Shown here piece after piece: positions 1 to 11,308 of a DNA stretch of 64,000 nucleotides. The notes under the pieces are model-generated. The model worked only from the letters and a program-made list of their open reading frames with translations, was not told the DNA's origin and ran no database searches. The stretch comes from Incurvaria masculella (lineage: Eukaryota > Arthropoda > Insecta > Lepidoptera > Incurvariidae). Position 1 is the stretch's first letter; every line of letters starts with the position of its first letter. The stretch is taken from NCBI GenBank assembly GCA_946894095.1, contig OX335657.1, positions 5,332,001-5,396,000 of the forward strand. Direction: 5' to 3'. The position numbers were made by a program, and so were the translations under genes.

Positions 1-1984
1 GTAATAAGTATTATTTTTAGTGCTGTACGCATATGTTAGTCAATTTATAACTATTTTCTAGCTTTCTCTTTTAATTTACAGTTGTCTTACTTTTGTGTAT
101 ATATTGTAATTAAATATTATAAACTTTAATTAATTGCTGAGCTGCTTTATATCTATGCTTTAGTTTTTCATTATAGCTGTGGACTTATATTTCAAGTTAT
201 TTAAACATTTAGATAAGTATGTAACCACAATTTATATGTTGTGTTAAGCACTAATCATAGTAACAGTATATTTCATTGAATGGTAGTTAGCACATACGGT
301 TGTCCTGTGTGCTTTATCGGTTTATGCTGAACAATTTTCGGGCTACTTCAGGACCGTGGCTGTTCTGAATCAACATTCCACAGCAAGGCTGGATATATGT
401 GAACTGATGGCCGTCGGCTGTGAAGATTGTACCGGTGGGTAGGCTAAGTCCTTTCTTTTATGAGTATGACTACATTGAACTGGATGGAAAACATGGGCAC
501 TTTTTGAACGGAAAGAAAGTAGTGGAGACTGAACCCATGATCTCTAACATGGGAAGTTCCCACTCCCCTGAGTGCCGCTCAATTTGCTAGATTTTTTTTT
601 ATTTTGCTAGATACTATACTTTTGCTCCCAACCCTTAAGTTCTGCGGCTTGAGTAAATGTGAGCATTTTACGATTTGTTTCAATGTTGTATTGCCGTAGG
701 GTTTAAAAGTATTTGTAGGTATTGAAAGTATGTTTGTATGACCAGCATCTACACCACCGGCCCCCAAGCCAACGGACAAAGAAGAAGGTTTGCTTATTAT
801 AATTTTGGGCAATGTTATATGTGGGGACAATGTCAGCGGTGTTGGATCATAATATTATATTGTTTGTTAGTGCTATAATTGTGTCAATATGTAGCAATTT
901 TGTAACTTTTCTATCAATTTTCAGTTGAATTTTGTATTATTTTAACATATAATTATTTTATTTGTTATGAGAATGTTTATCCGTTTATAAGAGCTACCAT
1001 ATTGCTATGAGCGTTTCTCGTCATCTCTATAGCAATATATTTTGCTATGACCTTTTGGCATAAAAGTAGAATAATCTACTCATTTGCAACATATTTTAGC
1101 TTATATTAAATTTTTAAGATAGTAAATGCTTTTTTGATAATTGTTGCGCTTCTTTGTGAATATGCTTTGGCTTTTCATTTTCGCAGTAAATATTTTTTTT
1201 TCTATTTTTAATTAAATATTTAATAATTATATTATATATAAATTAATAAGATATTTTATACTCTTGTAAAATATAGTTTAACTGCTGAGCAATCATATTT
1301 TTTTTTCATTGTTATTTTATTTACTTTTTTTCTATATTTTCCATACCTACAATGAATATTAACTTTGTAACTTTTTTTAACAAACTTAATATGTACGTAG
1401 AATTCACGTAGTATATTCTACGTGCATATTATTTATATGTTGCATGTAGTCTGTACGATGTGCATGTGAACACATGCCTGTCGGGGTATTTCCCTCATTC
1501 TTCACAATGTTTAATGCTTTGACAGATGCTTATGTGTCTGATCCCAGGTAATGGAATAGAGTTAATAACATAAATGAATCAAAAACTTTACCCTGATATA
1601 TTCCAAATAAATGCATATAATAAGTTTTGTTATTTAAATGAAGGTGTGGAACTCAGCGTTCCATGAATTCACCGAACATATCCAGGCCCATTGGTAGTAG
1701 AGACTAGAGATGGCACATCCATACATACATTTACTTACTTACAAATTTAATATTTTCTAATTACTTAATAAAATCAGCAATAGTAATCGATCAACCATGT
1801 AAACTAGTTTATGAGTATCAATAAAAAAAAATTACAAACCTGCTGAAGCTGGAAAAAAACGAATCTTAGTTTGTAATATACATCTAATGGAGGAATTAAA
1901 GAAAACTGAAACAAAAAATAATCAGATAGGAAACATCCAAGAACGAAGAGTATTATTTTCACTGGATTATGTGTAACATTACAG
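1..1984. other. AT-rich intronic DNA upstream of the first DLAT exon in the window
   Basis: No coding exon was recognised. It is presumably a DLAT intron. A degraded SINE-like stretch lies around 430-560 (tttatgag...ctacattgaactggatggaaaac). A LINE-tail-like stretch lies around 1780-1915 and ends in tacatctaatggaggaattaaagaaaactgaaac; the same tail recurs near 46000 and 58400. Confidence 0.5.
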
Positions 1985-2152
1985 CAGCGCCCACAGCAGC
2001 TGCACCGCCTGCGGCCGGTGTCCCCCCGCCTGCCCCCACCGCCGCTGCGTCTGCCACCGCCCCCACCGCCACCACCGCCGCTGCTGGCTCTCGAGTCTAC
2101 GCCAGCCCCATGGCGCGCAAGCTGGCTGAAGTTCAGAACCTCAGGCTACAAG
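1985..2152 (+). CDS. DLAT: DLAT exon: linker and first half of the E1/E3-binding domain
   Basis: The acceptor ttacag ends at 1984 and the donor is CAAG|gtaatg. It encodes an Ala/Pro-rich linker and then [21 protein letters not shown], the start of the peripheral-subunit-binding domain. The next exon completes the split Gly codon (G+GC). An alternative acceptor three bases later would drop one residue. Confidence 0.85.
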
Positions 2153-5100
2153 GTAATGTCGCACAATATTTCTGGTAATACCGTGAAGGCAACCGCAACC
2201 CTCAAAATCAATATCAATATATCCGGCCAACCACAGAGTAAAGAATTCAAAATTATGACCAACTTCTTTAACAAATCTCTTGTGCTGCGCAGCAATCAAT
2301 GAACACAAAACAGTTACTATGGGGCTGGCATAGTCAAACATGGCTAAAGCCCCAATCAAATCTAGAAAAAAAATATGTATCCGGAGTACCCCCTACAGAG
2401 AATCAGAGCACCCGCTTGTAGTTGTAGTTGATACCGAATCTCAAACTCATTTCTCTGTAGCACCACCAGGATAAGGAACTGTCTGCCGGCGGGTGTCTTT
2501 CTTCGAATCTATACCCTGGCAGTCTTTAAACGAAATTTGGTTTCTTGGTAGCTCAGTGATAGTCCGCAAATTTGCATGTATGGTGCCTTGCTGAGCGTGC
2601 TTTAGCTTTTCTGAATACCTTTGCTCTCAGCCCTTATGGGTTTTTTATGAAAAGACATTGAAAAAAATGTAATCGGCTGGTTTCAGCTTAGTAAAACATC
2701 GTCGCTGCCTCTCGGTACCTGTGTACTACGTGTGAGAGAGATGACGCTTTGCGAAGCCGAAACTAGTCGATTATTTCTTTCCAACGCCCGTGTACATATA
2801 TTATTTACCGCGGAGTGTTGTAACGTAATATCTCTCTCTCTCATTGTTGCTCATAACATACATTTCGTCATTTAAATGCTCATAATTAACTTGAAGAGAA
2901 AAAATCGGCCAAGTGCGAGTCGGACTCGCACACGAAGGTTCCGTACCATACGTACAAGATTTAACACAAAAACACTATGTTTTTCGTATGGGGCCACACT
3001 TTATTATTTATATTTTTTTTTTACCTCTTTGATGTTGTAGCAGGAAAATAAATACACAGTCTGTGAATATTTCAGCTGCCCACCTATTACGGTTCACGAG
3101 ATACAGCCCTGTGACAGACGGACGGACCTACGGACAGACGGTTCCGTTGGCACCCATTGGGTGTAGAACCCTAAAAAAGTTTTTTTTTTGTTATCTTGCT
3201 ATCTGCGATCAGTCGGTTGACTACAAGCGGATGAGTTGTGTGGATGTGGTCGTGATGAGTTTGTGCTCCAGCGAGAACCACTCAATTTCAGCAGGACATC
3301 TATAAATGTCCAGCTCCATTATATCTTGCCTTTTGAGACATTTCTCATATTGTTTGAATGTTAGCTGGCCTACTAGAATTATAAGATCGAATATAAATAA
3401 ATGTAATAGAATCGGTGGGTGTGCTGAGGCACCAAAGGTGCTAAGAAATGTGCAGTTCGCTCGGTATCCGGAACCCCCGTGCATTCCAGGCTCTGGTTCG
3501 GGCCTGTACGGCTCACTGAAGAGCGGCGACCTTGCAGGCGCCGCCGCCGGCCCCTCCCCCGACGCGTCCGGCCCCGCGTCCGCCCCCACGCCAGCCCCCG
3601 CGCCCGGCCAGGCGTACGTCGACGTGCCGCTGACGAGCATGCGCGCCACCATCGCCAAGCGGCTCTCGGCTGCCAAGCAGACCATCCCGCACTACCAGCT
3701 GTCAGCGACCGTCAACGTCGACAAGACACTCGAAATGAGGAAGAGACTCAACGAACGACTCGAAAAGGAGAAGGCAGGAGTGAAGGTAACTACTAGCTAT
3801 GGGTAATTCCGAGTACAGTACATTTTGAGAAACCGCTTCCTCTACTTTTATTATCAATCCAACTCCTCAAAACAATAAAAAATAAGATCATATCATGGAA
3901 GTCTTATAAAAAAACATTGAGCTCCAGAACATTTTAACTCTGAGTAGGATTAAAGCCATTTTAGAGCGTGCTAAAAGTCATGCCAGAGAGGGATTGAAAT
4001 CGTAGACTAGGAGGTCGCGACAAAAATGCTAACGATAACGTAAATGGCTGAAACTGGGTTCACGGGATAAAAACTAATCCTAAAAGCCAAATGTGTCGGT
4101 CTGCCTGCGCAACAATATAGATGTTGGTATGTACCTGCTGATGAATATACTGACTCTAACCTGAGAACACAAATTCAGCCGTTTACCTTATCGTAACCAA
4201 AAATGTCGTAACCTCCCGGAATATCATTTCGAATTGACTTTAAACCATTCCGCAGTGGGCTCAAAACCATTCCAGAGCAGGGAGTGGATAGTTTTTGCGG
4301 GTTCTCAAAGTAGCTGCACTCTCAAGTTGGATCTAAATGGACCACATTTCTGTTTGAATTTTTATCTCTACTCACCAAAAGATTTAGCAGAAATGTGTCC
4401 TCCTTATTCAAAAGGCGGTAACTACATTTGTGCCTCATATGTAGTTACCGCCTGTTGAATAAGGAGGGCATAAATAGAGCAATTGGGATGATATTATCAC
4501 ATTTTCCTATTAAATGTGTACATGATGCTAATAGTTTTGTGGTTCTTCTATACTATATAGAAGATAAAAAATATATATACTTTGTAGTATTTAACAAAGT
4601 GTATCCATTGGTTGTGCTGCCATTTGTAACACCTAGTATTATGGTCTAACACCTATGTAGAAACAGGCATCATGAATGCTGTCACTGCCCTTATATGGCT
4701 TTGATCTTTAATCTTGAAATATATCTGAACCCACCTATTGTCAAGGCCGTTATGTGCGAAGAGGGTTGGAGTTAAAATTCAGTCCGACATAAATGATTTT
4801 GTTTCATTTCAATTGTTGTCGTAGTCATCCTAGATGTGTTTGTAATTTTATTCCATTTTATATCAGATATCAGTGAACGACTTCATAGTGAAGGCGGTGG
4901 CGTCGGCGTGTAAGCGTGTGCCGGCTGTCAACGCTCACTGGATGGACACGTACATTAGGCAGTAAGTGTTTATAGGCTTATCTGATTTAAGGTCCCATTT
5001 CCTTATTTACTTGGTGGTAGGTGAAGCCCACTGGTTGTAATCACTACATTGAATTTAAGATGATCAAACGGCAGTGAAAATGGTCCGTGTTTTCTGTTTC

Positions 5101-8100
5101 TTCGATGTAGTCATCCTCAAATAATCTGAACCGAATGATGAAATATAATTATAATGACCCAAGTGGATGGGTTTATACACCAGAAGAGACTCAAAATATC
5201 TATATGTATAAATCAACATTAACTGTATTTAGTGTTTTAGTAATTATGGTATTTTTACACCAATGATTGAGGGAAGGCTTGAAATTAAATGTCAGTTAGG
5301 CCTTTAGGAACTTTTTTTTTTCAAACTAATTTCTCTGCTGCACCGCCAGGATATGGGACTGCCTGCCGGCGGGTGCTTTCCCTCAATCCTATAACCTGGG
5401 ATTCTTCAAACGTTATTTGAACAAGCTCGATAGCTTAGCAATAGCCTCGCTGAGACACCTTTGGTCTCTCAGCACGGCCACCCATAACGGTTTTTTAAAA
5501 ATAAAAAAAAGTGTAGATAATAATGATGTATGCTAAAAAAATCATGTTCTATAGACAGAGAAGTTTATTTGCTGGTTCTCCTTCGCCGAATTAATGTAAA
5601 CCGCAGATCGATTGGGTTGTGTAGTAACTAAGTGCAGTTTTCTACCAAAAGTGAAAATAACTGAAAAAAATGGATCAACCTAAGACGAACCGTGCCGCAG
5701 ATTCACCAATGTGGACGTGAGTGTGGCCGTGGCCACGCCGTCCGGTCTCATCACGCCGATCATATTCAACGCGGACGCCCGCGGCGTCATCGACATCTCC
5801 CGCGCCGTCAAGGAGCTGGCGGCGCGCGCCAAGGAGGGCAAGCTGCGCCCGGAAGAGTTCCAGGGCGGCACCATCACCATATCCAACCTCGGCATGTTCG
5901 GTGAGTGTTGAAATGTTTTGAGAGAGGTCTGCTTGGGATAACTTTGGGACAGACACTTTATTCACACCGCCTAACGACAAACTGCACAAGCGTGCTTCTT
6001 GTTAAAGTACTTGCCCCTAAGGTAAGCATGTGTATCATAACCTAAAATATATAAAAACATTTTACTAAATAGACATTGAAAAAAGGAACTACTTTTAGCA
6101 GGTGTTCTAACACTGCCGATATGATGCGTTGCTGTAACGCCAACGCGTCGGAAGGAAACCTATCCTATTTTTGGCACCAGAACTAAGTTGGGTTTCTTAC
6201 TAATCGACTATTTGTGTACATGTCTTTAATTTTTGTTGTGCTTTTCCATAAACTCTAGCGGGAGTAAGCTTCAGAGACAGACCTTCATTATGTAGGTCAG
6301 CCATATACGAGAATTATAAGAAAACATAAATGTATCTTTCTCGGTCACAATAGCGGGAGTAAGCTTCAGAGACAGACCTTCATTATGTAGGTCAGCCAAA
6401 TACGAGAATTATAAGAAAACATAAATGTATCTTTCTCGGTCACAATATTTCTAAATCTTAAAATCTATCTCAGATGCCTTCATTACGTAGGTCAGCCTTC
6501 CACGAGAATTACAAGAAAAGTTAAATGTATCCTTCTCCGTTACAATGTGTTAAATATTTCAAAATATATCTCAGATATAACAAATCTGGGGGCCCTATGT
6601 GCTTTTCAATTAGGGTTCTAAAGCAAAAAAAAAATTGAATCGCTGATCTAGACGGTGCCTGAAAGTTTCATATTAGTTTACACTAATGTCACCTAATGAT
6701 GATGTTGTCTGTTGTCGGTTGCAGATATCACAATGTTCAATGCCATCATCAACCCGCCGCAGTCGATGATCATTGCGTGCGGAGGCCTACAGGAGATGGT
6801 GGTGCCCGACAAGGATGCCGCCGCCGGGTATGTGTTTATCTGTGATCATGTTTATAGATATACGATAAAACGTAGATCGCTTACGTGTCCGAAGTGGTGA
6901 ACGCCTAACCCATGTATCGACTAGCCACGTCACCCTCGCGGGGGCGGTAGTCGTGCTCCCTGGAATTCAAGCAGATTGGGTACCTCGAACGATACGAGGT
7001 AGAGCTCTACCTAAATATCTTTCAAAGTAAAGAATAGTTGTGTTACAATTAAACCAAACATTTAAAAAAAATTAACAAAAAAATAACCGACTTCAAAGAA
7101 AAAGCACTAAAAAGTAAAAAAATAATTACCATTTTTGTAGTTACGATTCTCGTTATTTTTTGAGTCGGCGTCAGCTGGGCACGCGCTGCGCCAATCAAGA
7201 GAACCTTGGCTTGGCTGACCGACTCAAAAAATTACAAAAATCGTAACTACAAAAATGCCAATAGTTTTTTACTTTTTAGTGCTTTTTCTTTGAAGTCGGT
7301 TATGTTTTTTTGTAATTTTTTTTTTTAATTGTTTATTTTTAGTGAATCTGAAGTACACTTACTAATTCGTACACGTCCTTTCCAATAAAAAAAGGATAAT
7401 CAAAATCGGTTGGCATTATATTGAGTTATTCGTCCATTTGTCGTGCACATCTTAATACAAATATGACTTTAAGGTGGCCCAACCCGCTCATCTCCCCATA
7501 CAAAAGGGGAAAGAAGATCACGCCCATATTTCTTGTCAGAGATCCAAAATGTTGCTCAAAATAGCTTTATTTGATTGAACTAGATGTCTGATGACCATTG
7601 GCATTGTAAAATTGTGTTTGGTTTCGAAATTATAACGTCCGAAAGTTCGGATTTTTCGCGCGTTTTATACAATAACTTTGGAGGTGAATTACGCAATGAT
7701 AAAGTAAGAACATCTTAAAAAGATTCGTCATCAGACATAGCTTATTTCATCAAGATTTAGAATCTATTTGGTTTTTGTTAGATTTTTGACTACAGCGGTC
7801 GTGGTTTACTTTTAGCTAAAAGTCGTTTTGAAATTAAAATTTTCGTAAATCTTGCCAAATCATACATTATGCACATTGTCTTTTTTGTGGACAGGTTGCA
7901 TCTTCCTTATCACGGAGCGTGCCTTATTCTTAGAGACAGAGAAGGTCCCAGAGCGCAACAGCACGGTTTTGTCCCGTGCCCGCAAATGAGTTGAGGCCGC
8001 CGGGTTGGGCCACCTTAAGACTTATATGATTTTTTCATGGATATCATTGTCAGAACTTAACCAAATTCAAATGGGACCACTTGGGAAGCACTAGCTTTCA

Positions 8101-10487
8101 TTTAATAAAATCATTATCAAAATCGGTTCACCCAGGCAAAAGTTATGAGGTAACAAAAAAAAAAAACATACAGACGAATTGATAACCTCCTCCTTTTTTG
8201 AAGTCGGTTAAAAATCTAAATAGAACCGTTGATTTGCGAGCAAAGAATACTAGGTCATCTCTGTCCTTCCCTCCGTGTGGGCAGTATCTAATAAAACATC
8301 ATCACGGGTGCCCTTTTTGGCTCCCAAACACTGATATACGGTATCGAGGCCCCACTCAATGGGTGACTGCTGTCAACCTCGTTTTGCCCAATTATGTCTT
8401 TAGGCACACAATGAGTGGCGAGCCCATTTACTAGAAAGCCTAACACCACCGAAGTTGTGTGTTTTCTTGCGATTTTTTTCTTTACTGTAAAGCATAATTT
8501 GTGTTACTTACTTAGCTAATGCACTAAACTAGAAAGGCAGTAGTGCAGCCAATAGGCATCAAACCAGGCATCCGTCACTCCTAAATACCTACTGAGATCT
8601 TCACCTACGGCGCTCGGGAACCCGAGGTTCCAAATTCAGTCAGGGCCGCCGCGCGCACACGCTCGCACGTCCACTACGTCCAGTCGATCAGTCGTTTCGA
8701 AAAGCGCACTTTCGCCGTTTTTATTCGTAATAGTGTCTAATCATCATAGAATTTAATATAATAACTGTTGCGTGAACGGATGTCATAGTACACGGAAGAA
8801 TTTGAAGTTACCTTTCTTTACGCTACCGAAATATTCTGAAAGGAGAGTTTGTTTTTTTAGTTTAGGTTTATTGACGTTTTGCCTTTATGTAGGTAGGTAT
8901 GTGGTATCGTGTTATGAATATGTTGACACGTATTTAACTGATATCAGCACAGCACTTTTTTATACATTAGGTAGGATTTATCCATGTATTACAAGGAAAA
9001 ACAACATAAATTGGTTTCGCCTAGTGAACCAATGGGCAATCATTCGTGGCAGCTCCAGGTACTTATTGCCTATTCTCCTTTGCTGCATGTAGTTGGTTTT
9101 TAGGGTTCCGTACCCAAAGGGTGAAAACTGAACCCTATTACTAAGCCTCCGCTGTTCGTCCGTATCTCAGGAACCGTAATAGGTAGGCAGCTGAAATTTT
9201 CACAGAGTGTGTAATTATTTTGCCGTTAGAACAACAAATAGGTAAAATAAAAAAATAATAAAAGTTAAATGGGGGCATACAAAAAAAAAGATTTTTTGTT
9301 TGATCTTGTACGATGGTACGGAACCCTTCTTGTGCGAGGCCGACTCGCACTTAGCCGGTTTTTGCCATACCAGGACCTTCCTTTCATGAGCACGGCGATA
9401 TTGAACTGAATGGAAAACACGGACAATGTTTTATTACCGTTTCGACCACCTTTTTATCAAATGTGATATTATCAACCCGGCCAATAACAACAATAACCCG
9501 GACAATACCAAACAATACTGTTTGGCGGCGGCAGTGTGTGATAACCCTAGCGCAAGCCGCATTCCAGCGATATGGGGCGGGTGAGCGACGACGCGTTTCA
9601 TCTCGCCGCCGCGCCGGCAATGAGCGACGTAATAAATACTTTATAATAAGGACATTTAGGATGAAAATTGAAAAATTACTGTCGGGAAGTGCAACTTCTG
9701 TGCGTAGCACTATTAGTTATTCTGTGATCAAACCCACGCTTCCTGGTTAAGAAACTTTTAGGTTTAAGGGGCTCAGGTAATATCAGCTCGAAAAACTGAT
9801 TACTTTATTGGTTTTTCTGGTAACCTTGGGCCCTACCGAGTTATTTTACTCGCAATTTCGAATTCGAGTAAAGTATCTTTCAAATGTGCAATGTTAGTGA
9901 TCACAAACATGGACTTTGAGGCCATTTGAATTCGCAGAATATAAGCAAAACTCACTAACTTTCACATTTGATAGATGCAGGCATAGATAAAAAGGAAAGA
10001 GATATGCCATGCAGGGTTGTTTCCAATTTTCAAAAACTACCAACTCAACTTAAATGTACATGCCACAGGCAAACATAATCGCAGTTTGTGTGGGTGGAAA
10101 CTGACTTGAAGAACTCATTTTTAAAGCACATTTGCGTGCGGCACAGATATTTCGACTGTGTGGCATACGATGCGCCACCCGATTCCCATACAATTATATG
10201 GTATCTTTGACGATACGGTGGAAACGCGATATCGAACACATGCCACTTCGCCTTCCTCTCTTCAGTGAATACGGCAATACCAAAACGACCACTCGTCCGT
10301 TTTCAAATGGCCCGCTACACCCTCTGGACTCAACATGAACTGTCACTATGTCAACAGATGGCGCACATCGAAGTTCGTGACGTTCACGGCGAGCGCGGAC
10401 CACCGCGTGGTGGACGGCGCGGTCGGCGCCGAGTGGATGAAGGCCTTCAAGCAGAACATGGAGGACCCGGCAAACATCATCCTCTGA
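1985..10487 (+). CDS. DLAT: Dihydrolipoamide acetyltransferase (PDH complex E2), 3' six exons, partial
   Basis: E2 core enzyme of the mitochondrial pyruvate dehydrogenase complex, which moves the acetyl group from lipoamide to CoA in the matrix. Six exons (1985-2152, 3490-3785, 4867-4961, 5701-5900, 6725-6827, 10358-10487) join in frame through GT-AG sites and give about 329 C-terminal residues. In order they hold an Ala/Pro-rich linker, the E1/E3-binding domain ([11 protein letters not shown]), a second Ala/Pro linker, and the acetyltransferase domain with [29 protein letters not shown] and INPPQS. It ends with the catalytic [13 protein letters not shown] motif (His and Asp/Gly of HxxxDG) and a C-terminus PANIIL, as in animal E2 proteins. 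The targeting peptide and lipoyl domain or domains must lie left of the window. Every splice phase matches. The ORF is intact. The intron before the last exon is 3.5 kb and full of repeats. Identification is secure; the exact first acceptor (1984 or 1987) is not. Confidence 0.93.
2445..2660 (+). mobile_element. LINE 3'-end fragment (reverse transcriptase C-terminus)
   Basis: The + strand encodes a degraded [24 protein letters not shown] peptide followed by FKRN. This matches the C-terminal tail of insect non-LTR retrotransposon polyproteins. Similar copies lie at 5328-5530 and 34990-35100. It is a truncated, non-functional relic in a DLAT intron. Confidence 0.5.
2905..3178 (+). repeat. Interspersed repeat: ggccaagtgcgagtcgg ... 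ggttccg ... gaaccctaaaaa
   Basis: It begins ggccaagtgcgagtcggact and ends tgtagaaccctaaaaaa, with an internal gacagacggacggac run. A reverse-oriented copy lies at about 9098-9358 and a truncated one at about 32740-32867. I know this pattern as a frequent lepidopteran short interspersed repeat; the name is not certain. Confidence 0.6.
3490..3785 (+). CDS. DLAT: DLAT exon: end of binding domain, linker, start of catalytic domain
   Basis: Acceptor attccag|GC, donor GTGAAG|gtaact, 296 nt. It encodes the end of the binding domain ([13 protein letters not shown]), an Ala/Pro linker, and the catalytic-domain start with [19 protein letters not shown] and [13 protein letters not shown]. Confidence 0.92.
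4399..4467. repeat. Hairpin with 29-bp arms in a DLAT intron
   Basis: Arms at 4399-4427 and 4439-4467 are reverse complements with a single mismatch, around an 11-nt spacer. The transcript would fold into a long stem-loop. No coding content. It could be a miniature foldback transposon or a microRNA-like precursor. Confidence 0.75.
4867..4961 (+). CDS. DLAT: DLAT exon: catalytic domain, [10 protein letters not shown] segment
   Basis: Acceptor tatcag|ATA, donor AGGCA|gtaagt, 95 nt. It encodes [16 protein letters not shown] and then the [12 protein letters not shown] segment, colinear with animal E2 proteins. The intron on its left (3786-4866) carries a long hairpin at 4399-4467. Confidence 0.92.
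5328..5530 (+). mobile_element. LINE 3'-end fragment (reverse transcriptase C-terminus)
   Basis: The + strand encodes [13 protein letters not shown] and then [18 protein letters not shown] with a stop, the conserved C-terminal tail of a CR1/Jockey-type polyprotein. A short 3' UTR with A-runs follows. It is truncated at the 5' side. Confidence 0.65.
5701..5900 (+). CDS. DLAT: DLAT exon: catalytic domain, [12 protein letters not shown] to NLGMF
   Basis: Acceptor gccgcag|AT, donor TTCG|gtgagt, 200 nt. It encodes [19 protein letters not shown] and [11 protein letters not shown], hallmarks of 2-oxo acid dehydrogenase acyltransferases. The GC content is far above that of the flanking introns. Confidence 0.93.
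6257..6547. repeat. 95-bp tandem repeat, about three copies
   Basis: Units start at 6257 and 6352 and are almost identical (agcgggagtaagcttcag...tcggtcacaat). A third, diverged and shorter copy runs to about 6547. It lies in the DLAT intron 5901-6724 and has no ORF. Confidence 0.85.
6725..6827 (+). CDS. DLAT: DLAT exon: catalytic domain, INPPQS segment
   Basis: Acceptor ttgcag|AT, donor GCCGG|gtatgt, 103 nt. It encodes [20 protein letters not shown] and VPDKDAAAG. Most animal homologues have Gly where this junction gives Asp (GMF-D-ITMF). Confidence 0.9.
7061..7328. repeat. Foldback (inverted-repeat) element in a DLAT intron
   Basis: The left arm (about 7061-7168) and right arm (about 7222-7328) are near-perfect reverse complements, sharing ccgacttcaaagaaaaagc and ttgtagttacgatt. 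The unique centre is about 50 bp. The ccgacttcaaa termini are shared with the element at 31484-31685. Confidence 0.7.
7469..8018 (+). mobile_element. TTAA-flanked MITE, copy 1 (550 bp)
   Basis: Begins TTAAGGTGGCCCAACCCG and ends with its reverse complement, CGGGTTGGGCCACCTTAA. TTAA at both ends is the target-site signature of piggyBac-type transposons. No transposase ORF. Copies of the same length lie at 15992-16541 (reverse) and 33977-34526 (same orientation), with a degraded one at 61170-61686. Confidence 0.8.
9098..9358 (-). repeat. Interspersed repeat, reverse copy of the 2905-3178 family
   Basis: Reads ggttccgtacccaaaggg...gtccgtatctcagg...gtacggaacccttc...gactcgcacttagccgg on the + strand, the reverse complement of the element at 2905-3178. 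Confidence 0.6.
9363..9480 (-). mobile_element. SINE fragment
   Basis: ccaggaccttcctttcatgagcacggc...gaactgaatggaaaacacgg matches the body of the SINE at 14151-14560. Only the central part is present. Confidence 0.5.
10358..10487 (+). CDS. DLAT: DLAT last coding exon with catalytic histidine
   Basis: Acceptor tcaacag|A, stop TGA at 10485-10487, 130 nt. It encodes [16 protein letters not shown] with the catalytic His-x-x-x-Asp-Gly, then the conserved C-terminus PANIIL. The 3' UTR end was not fixed; AATAAA occurs near 11048 and 11467. Confidence 0.93.
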
Positions 10488-11133
10488 GACTAGGCCTCCG
10501 GTCCTCCCATCCCACCCCAGTTGACTTTTACGTGACCTTCTGAGGCCACTCTTAAGGGGCCCACAGACGATCGACCGAGCAATACCATGTATTGTGCTAT
10601 TAGTCTTATTGGAAAATATATAGAAGACAGTATTGCTCCACAATGGGAAAGGAAAACACTCATTTATCATGACAGGTGGGGTCTAGGCGGCCTGACCTAA
10701 AGGATCTGTCAAACATGTCAGATACATTAAAAAATAATGAATTTGTTAACTCTGAATGAGAGTAATGGAAATAATTTGCTCGATATTATTGCGAAAATAT
10801 AACTAACCATGTGTTCCAAAATTATTCTAGTTGTGATAAAAATATCACAATAACATAACCTACACATTACAAACTTTGTGCCGCTCAAAACCATTTCAAG
10901 TGGTTATCATATTGACTTTCCTCCAAACATTACCTTAACTGCATCATGGAGTAAATGTTACATTTAAAAATCGTGAACCACAATTTTTCAAACGTTTCTA
11001 AGGTGACGTCCTTCACACGTAATCTTTATGTTTTCTTCCTCATTACGAATAAATATTTTCGAGACATGATATTGCACAATATAATTGATCATCTGTGGGC
11101 CCTTTTGAATAATCAAGAAGGAACATGGTTGTC

Positions 11134-11308
11134 TAGGGCTGAGATAAATAGTCGTAACAAAAACTAAGACTAACGGAAAGTAGTACTTTGTGACGTCACT
11201 TTGACACATTTTGTATGGACGAAATCTCAAAGCAATGCCAATTGACGTCACAAAGTACTACTTTGCGTTAGCATTAGTTTCAGTGACGACTATTTATCTC
11301 AGCCTAGG
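11134..11308. repeat. Foldback MITE
   Basis: The outer arms (ctagggctgagataaatagtcgt and its partner at 11284-11308) and inner arms (aaagtagtactttgtgacgtca) are reverse complements around a short centre. The whole 175-bp element is one hairpin. No ORF. Confidence 0.7.

Noticed and set aside
3221..3685. 154-codon minus-strand ORF over a DLAT exon
   Set aside because: It is a shadow of the DLAT exon on the other strand.
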